From the NCBI GenBank assembly GCA_003427395.1, contig BFEA01000178.1:1844694-1864793 (forward strand): a DNA stretch of 20,100 bases, read 5' to 3'. A program made the position numbers and the translations under genes. This stretch comes from Chara braunii. Lineage: Eukaryota > Streptophyta > Charophyceae > Charales > Characeae. How positions within the stretch are numbered: the first letter of the stretch is position 1; every line of letters starts with the position of its first letter. Below the pieces are notes generated by a model that worked only from the letters and a program-made list of their open reading frames with translations, did no database searches and was not told where the DNA came from. Shown here piece after piece: positions 17,849 through 20,100 of the stretch.

Positions 17849-18817
17849 TCAGATTGTCAGGGATCCTTGCTGGAGGCGGTGTCGGGCCAATCCATGTTGG
17901 ATCGGCGCGGCGCGCATCGCTATTGGCCGCATCGACCTCACCATCGCCTCTATCTGAGCGTTGTATTCCCGTTGTTCATCTTTACTTTCCTGAATCAGAG
18001 TAACCAATGTCTTGGTCAGTTCTAACAGGGCAAAAGACTCATTCGGTCGCGAGGGGGTTTCGACCGATGGCGGGGGTGCTGTCATCACGGGGACGGGCAC
18101 GCTTGTAAACACACGTGGGACCGGTCGTTTGGGACTAATCTGTTCTAAATAGGTGACAGGTTCTGACACAAACCCCATGTTTTCAAATTTGTTTTGTAGT
18201 GCATCCAGCTCAGCCTTAGCTCTTGCTAACTCGGACGAGTCTCCTTCCCTAGGATAGTCTTTTCCTTCTAGGAAACTCACAGCAAATTTTCGTTTCATTT
18301 CTTTTGCGGCGGCCAAGGTGTGGTTGATGGGGGAGAACTGTTTTCGCAGTTTCACCCTCATTGTTCGGCTGCGAAGTCCGTCGATGAACAAATGTCTGCT
18401 TACTTGTTTGCCTCGCACCGTTTTCACAAACATCCTATAGAATCGGTTTCAATACTCGGTGACAAATTCGAGGGGTTTTTGAACTCGATCTTTGATCATA
18501 AAAAGAGCTTGTTCGGGGTGGATGTAATCGAATCGGTTCAAGAAATCTCGCTCGAATGTCGGGAGATGAACCCATACGTAGGTGCTGAACCAGTGATGGG
18601 CATCTCCTCCCAGTCGTGCAGGGATGTTCACCTGTGCCTCGTTATCATCATACTGCTGAGCCCAGAGCGTGGCTAGCCATGCTCCAGTGAGATGATTTGC
18701 AGGGTCAAATAGATAAAGGTCGGGTGGCGTCATAGGAGCCCGTGCTCGTGGTGGAGGTTGATTAGGATTCTGCTGGGGATTCGGGTTTTGTTGGGGGTTC
18801 TGTTGATTAGCGTTCAT
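17849..18817 (-). pseudogene. gag capsid of the Ty3/gypsy element, one nonsense codon
   Basis: A single minus frame begins with ATG at 18817, close downstream of the primer site, and runs 323 codons apart from one TGA at 18449-18451. The Gln/Asn/Pro-rich N-terminus (MNANQQNPQQNP) is followed by AHHWFSTYVWVHLPTFERDFLNRF and EFVTEY, the stop, then FVKTV and HLFIDGLRSRTM. This is the W-F-F, E-Y and F-GL pattern of the retrotransposon gag (capsid) domain. A coiled-coil-like Glu/Lys/Leu segment and a Pro-rich linker lead to the zinc knuckle. The start was chosen because it is the first ATG after the primer site and keeps the whole domain. It forms the particle shell. Confidence 0.85.
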
Positions 18818-18950
18818 GTTGACCGCCCTTCGAGCCGCAGACCGGCTTTTGGTGACGACAGGATCGCGTCGATGTGCATTCCGTGGTCGAGGTCGTCCTC
18901 TATAAGCCAGATCACCCTGCTATGAATCCCAGAGCCTTGCCATGTGTCGG

Positions 18951-18962
18951 GCTCTGATACCA
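18951..18962 (-). other. Primer binding site for initiator tRNA-Met
   Basis: Minus-strand TGGTATCAGAGC, the standard plant tRNA-iMet primer binding sequence, touching the inner edge of the 5' LTR. It primes minus-strand DNA synthesis and fixes the orientation of the element. Confidence 0.92.
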
Positions 18963-20100
18963 ACCTCACGCCCAACGCGACTTCCTGATCGGAGTGGGAT
19001 GTGGGCCTGGAAGTGCGAAAAGGGGTTTGCCAAGGATTTTGTTTTTTTTTTGGGGGGGGGTGGAGTCCCAAGTCAAAACTGAGATCTCTTGTGGCAAAGT
19101 TTCAGGGGCATAGATGCAATCTGGTTGAGGGGACGAGTTACATTCGTTCATAAGGCAGATGGCATGCGCGAGGCATTCAAGGCCGTCCGATTCGTCTGTT
19201 TTGGTGGCGGCGGTTCGGGGAGAGGCCCACCTAGCATGGTTGTGATCCCGATGAGTCAGACCTTTAGGTGCAGGCACGTGGCGTCTATCGTTGCGCGTTT
19301 TGGTTAGGCCCTCTAGTTTCAGGGGCTCGTCGGTTGCCACGTCGTCGGCAATGTCCACAAGGCGTGTGGGGCCAATACGGGGCGATGGAGTTCCATGGTA
19401 CCACCGTAAGTTGGTGATGCGGGAGGAGAAGACGGAAGGGAGGGAAGTGGGTAGTGATAACGACGAAGCCGGGGGATATGAAGTATTGCGTGTTATCCGT
19501 AGTGGGAAAATCGGGCCACCTCGGGTCACTGGTTACGGCACAGTGAAACTCCTTGGGGCACAATCAATTCTCGGTTAGGCAGGGGAATTCTGGGTACATT
19601 TGCCTAATACATTCCCTCACCCAAGGGTCGAAGTACTCCGAGTCCCAGGAGCTCGGCATCTTGTCATCGCGGGGTAGCGGAATTCTTCTGCTCGCATTTA
19701 ACCAGCGAGGGGATTTTCCCAATATGGCGCCGGGGAATTCCCTCCAGCCAGGTGCGTGAAGGAAGGAAGATTCCTTGTATGTCTGATCGCAACGTGTGGT
19801 GCGCAGATTGGATCGCGCTTACACGTGTCCCCACGAGGTGTCCGCCTATACTCGGATCGTATCAGCGTCAAAGCTCATACCGCGTCGTCAGCAAATCAAG
19901 CATCAAACAAAGATGCTCAAAAGGCAAAAAAAAACGACAAACATTGAAAAGGGTGGAATCCTAACTTTAAATGCAAAATCGCCGCGTGACGCATTCCATC
20001 ATTCAGCAATTCCCTGATCTACAGGCACTCCGTACTCATGCAAGTGACGCATACATCAAATCCTTGTTTGTCATACAACATGAGCGAAAACGAAAAGGGA
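18963..20100 (-). repeat. 5' LTR of the Ty3/gypsy element (right copy, cut by the window end)
   Basis: Aligns with the left copy from its 7431 region to 8584, running into the window end. Differences include many substitutions, a shorter G-run near 19055, and absence of about ten bases that the left copy has at the CACGTG pair near 8263-8278. The last bases expected from the left copy (GCGTCACA on minus) are absent here: after GAGGTTGG the sequence passes straight into the primer site. Confidence 0.9.

Overview
This window looks like transposon-rich nuclear DNA from a plant or streptophyte alga. Three things point there: a plant-style initiator tRNA-Met primer binding site on a Ty3/gypsy element, a plant-type L1 ORF1 with a DUF4283-like region plus CCHC knuckles, and layers of nested insertions. 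A charophyte such as Chara is my guess and is not proven. I see no intact host gene, tRNA, rRNA or CRISPR. Five isolated N calls lie between 610 and 717.

Layout. 1-1565: no recognisable gene. 1566-2329: a poly(A)-tailed retroposon with 15-bp target duplications, itself interrupted at 1860-2084 by a second poly(A)-tailed insertion with its own 15-bp duplications. 2503-3086: a nearly perfect 584-bp inverted repeat (fold-back element). 3087-3884: nothing recognised. 3885-7285 (minus): remains of an L1-type ORF1, split by a 1.7-kb DNA-transposon-like element with terminal inverted repeats at 5119-6844. 7423 to the window end: a large, old Ty3/gypsy LTR retrotransposon on the minus strand. Its 3' LTR is on the left (about 7423-9847) and its 5' LTR on the right (18963 to beyond 20100).

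Read along the minus strand, the gypsy element has 5' LTR, tRNA-iMet primer site, gag, zinc knuckle, aspartic protease, reverse transcriptase, RNase H, a PHD-finger-like module, the HHCC zinc domain, integrase core, a GPY/F-like region, and a long unrecognised third reading frame with a glutamate-rich tract, then the 3' LTR. A 780-bp inverted-repeat element is inserted between the PHD-like module and the HHCC domain. Frames are broken many times, integrase has lost catalytic residues and the two LTRs have diverged visibly, so the copy is defective. The most novel-looking points are the PHD-like module inside pol, the third reading frame, and the 290-bp-arm palindrome.
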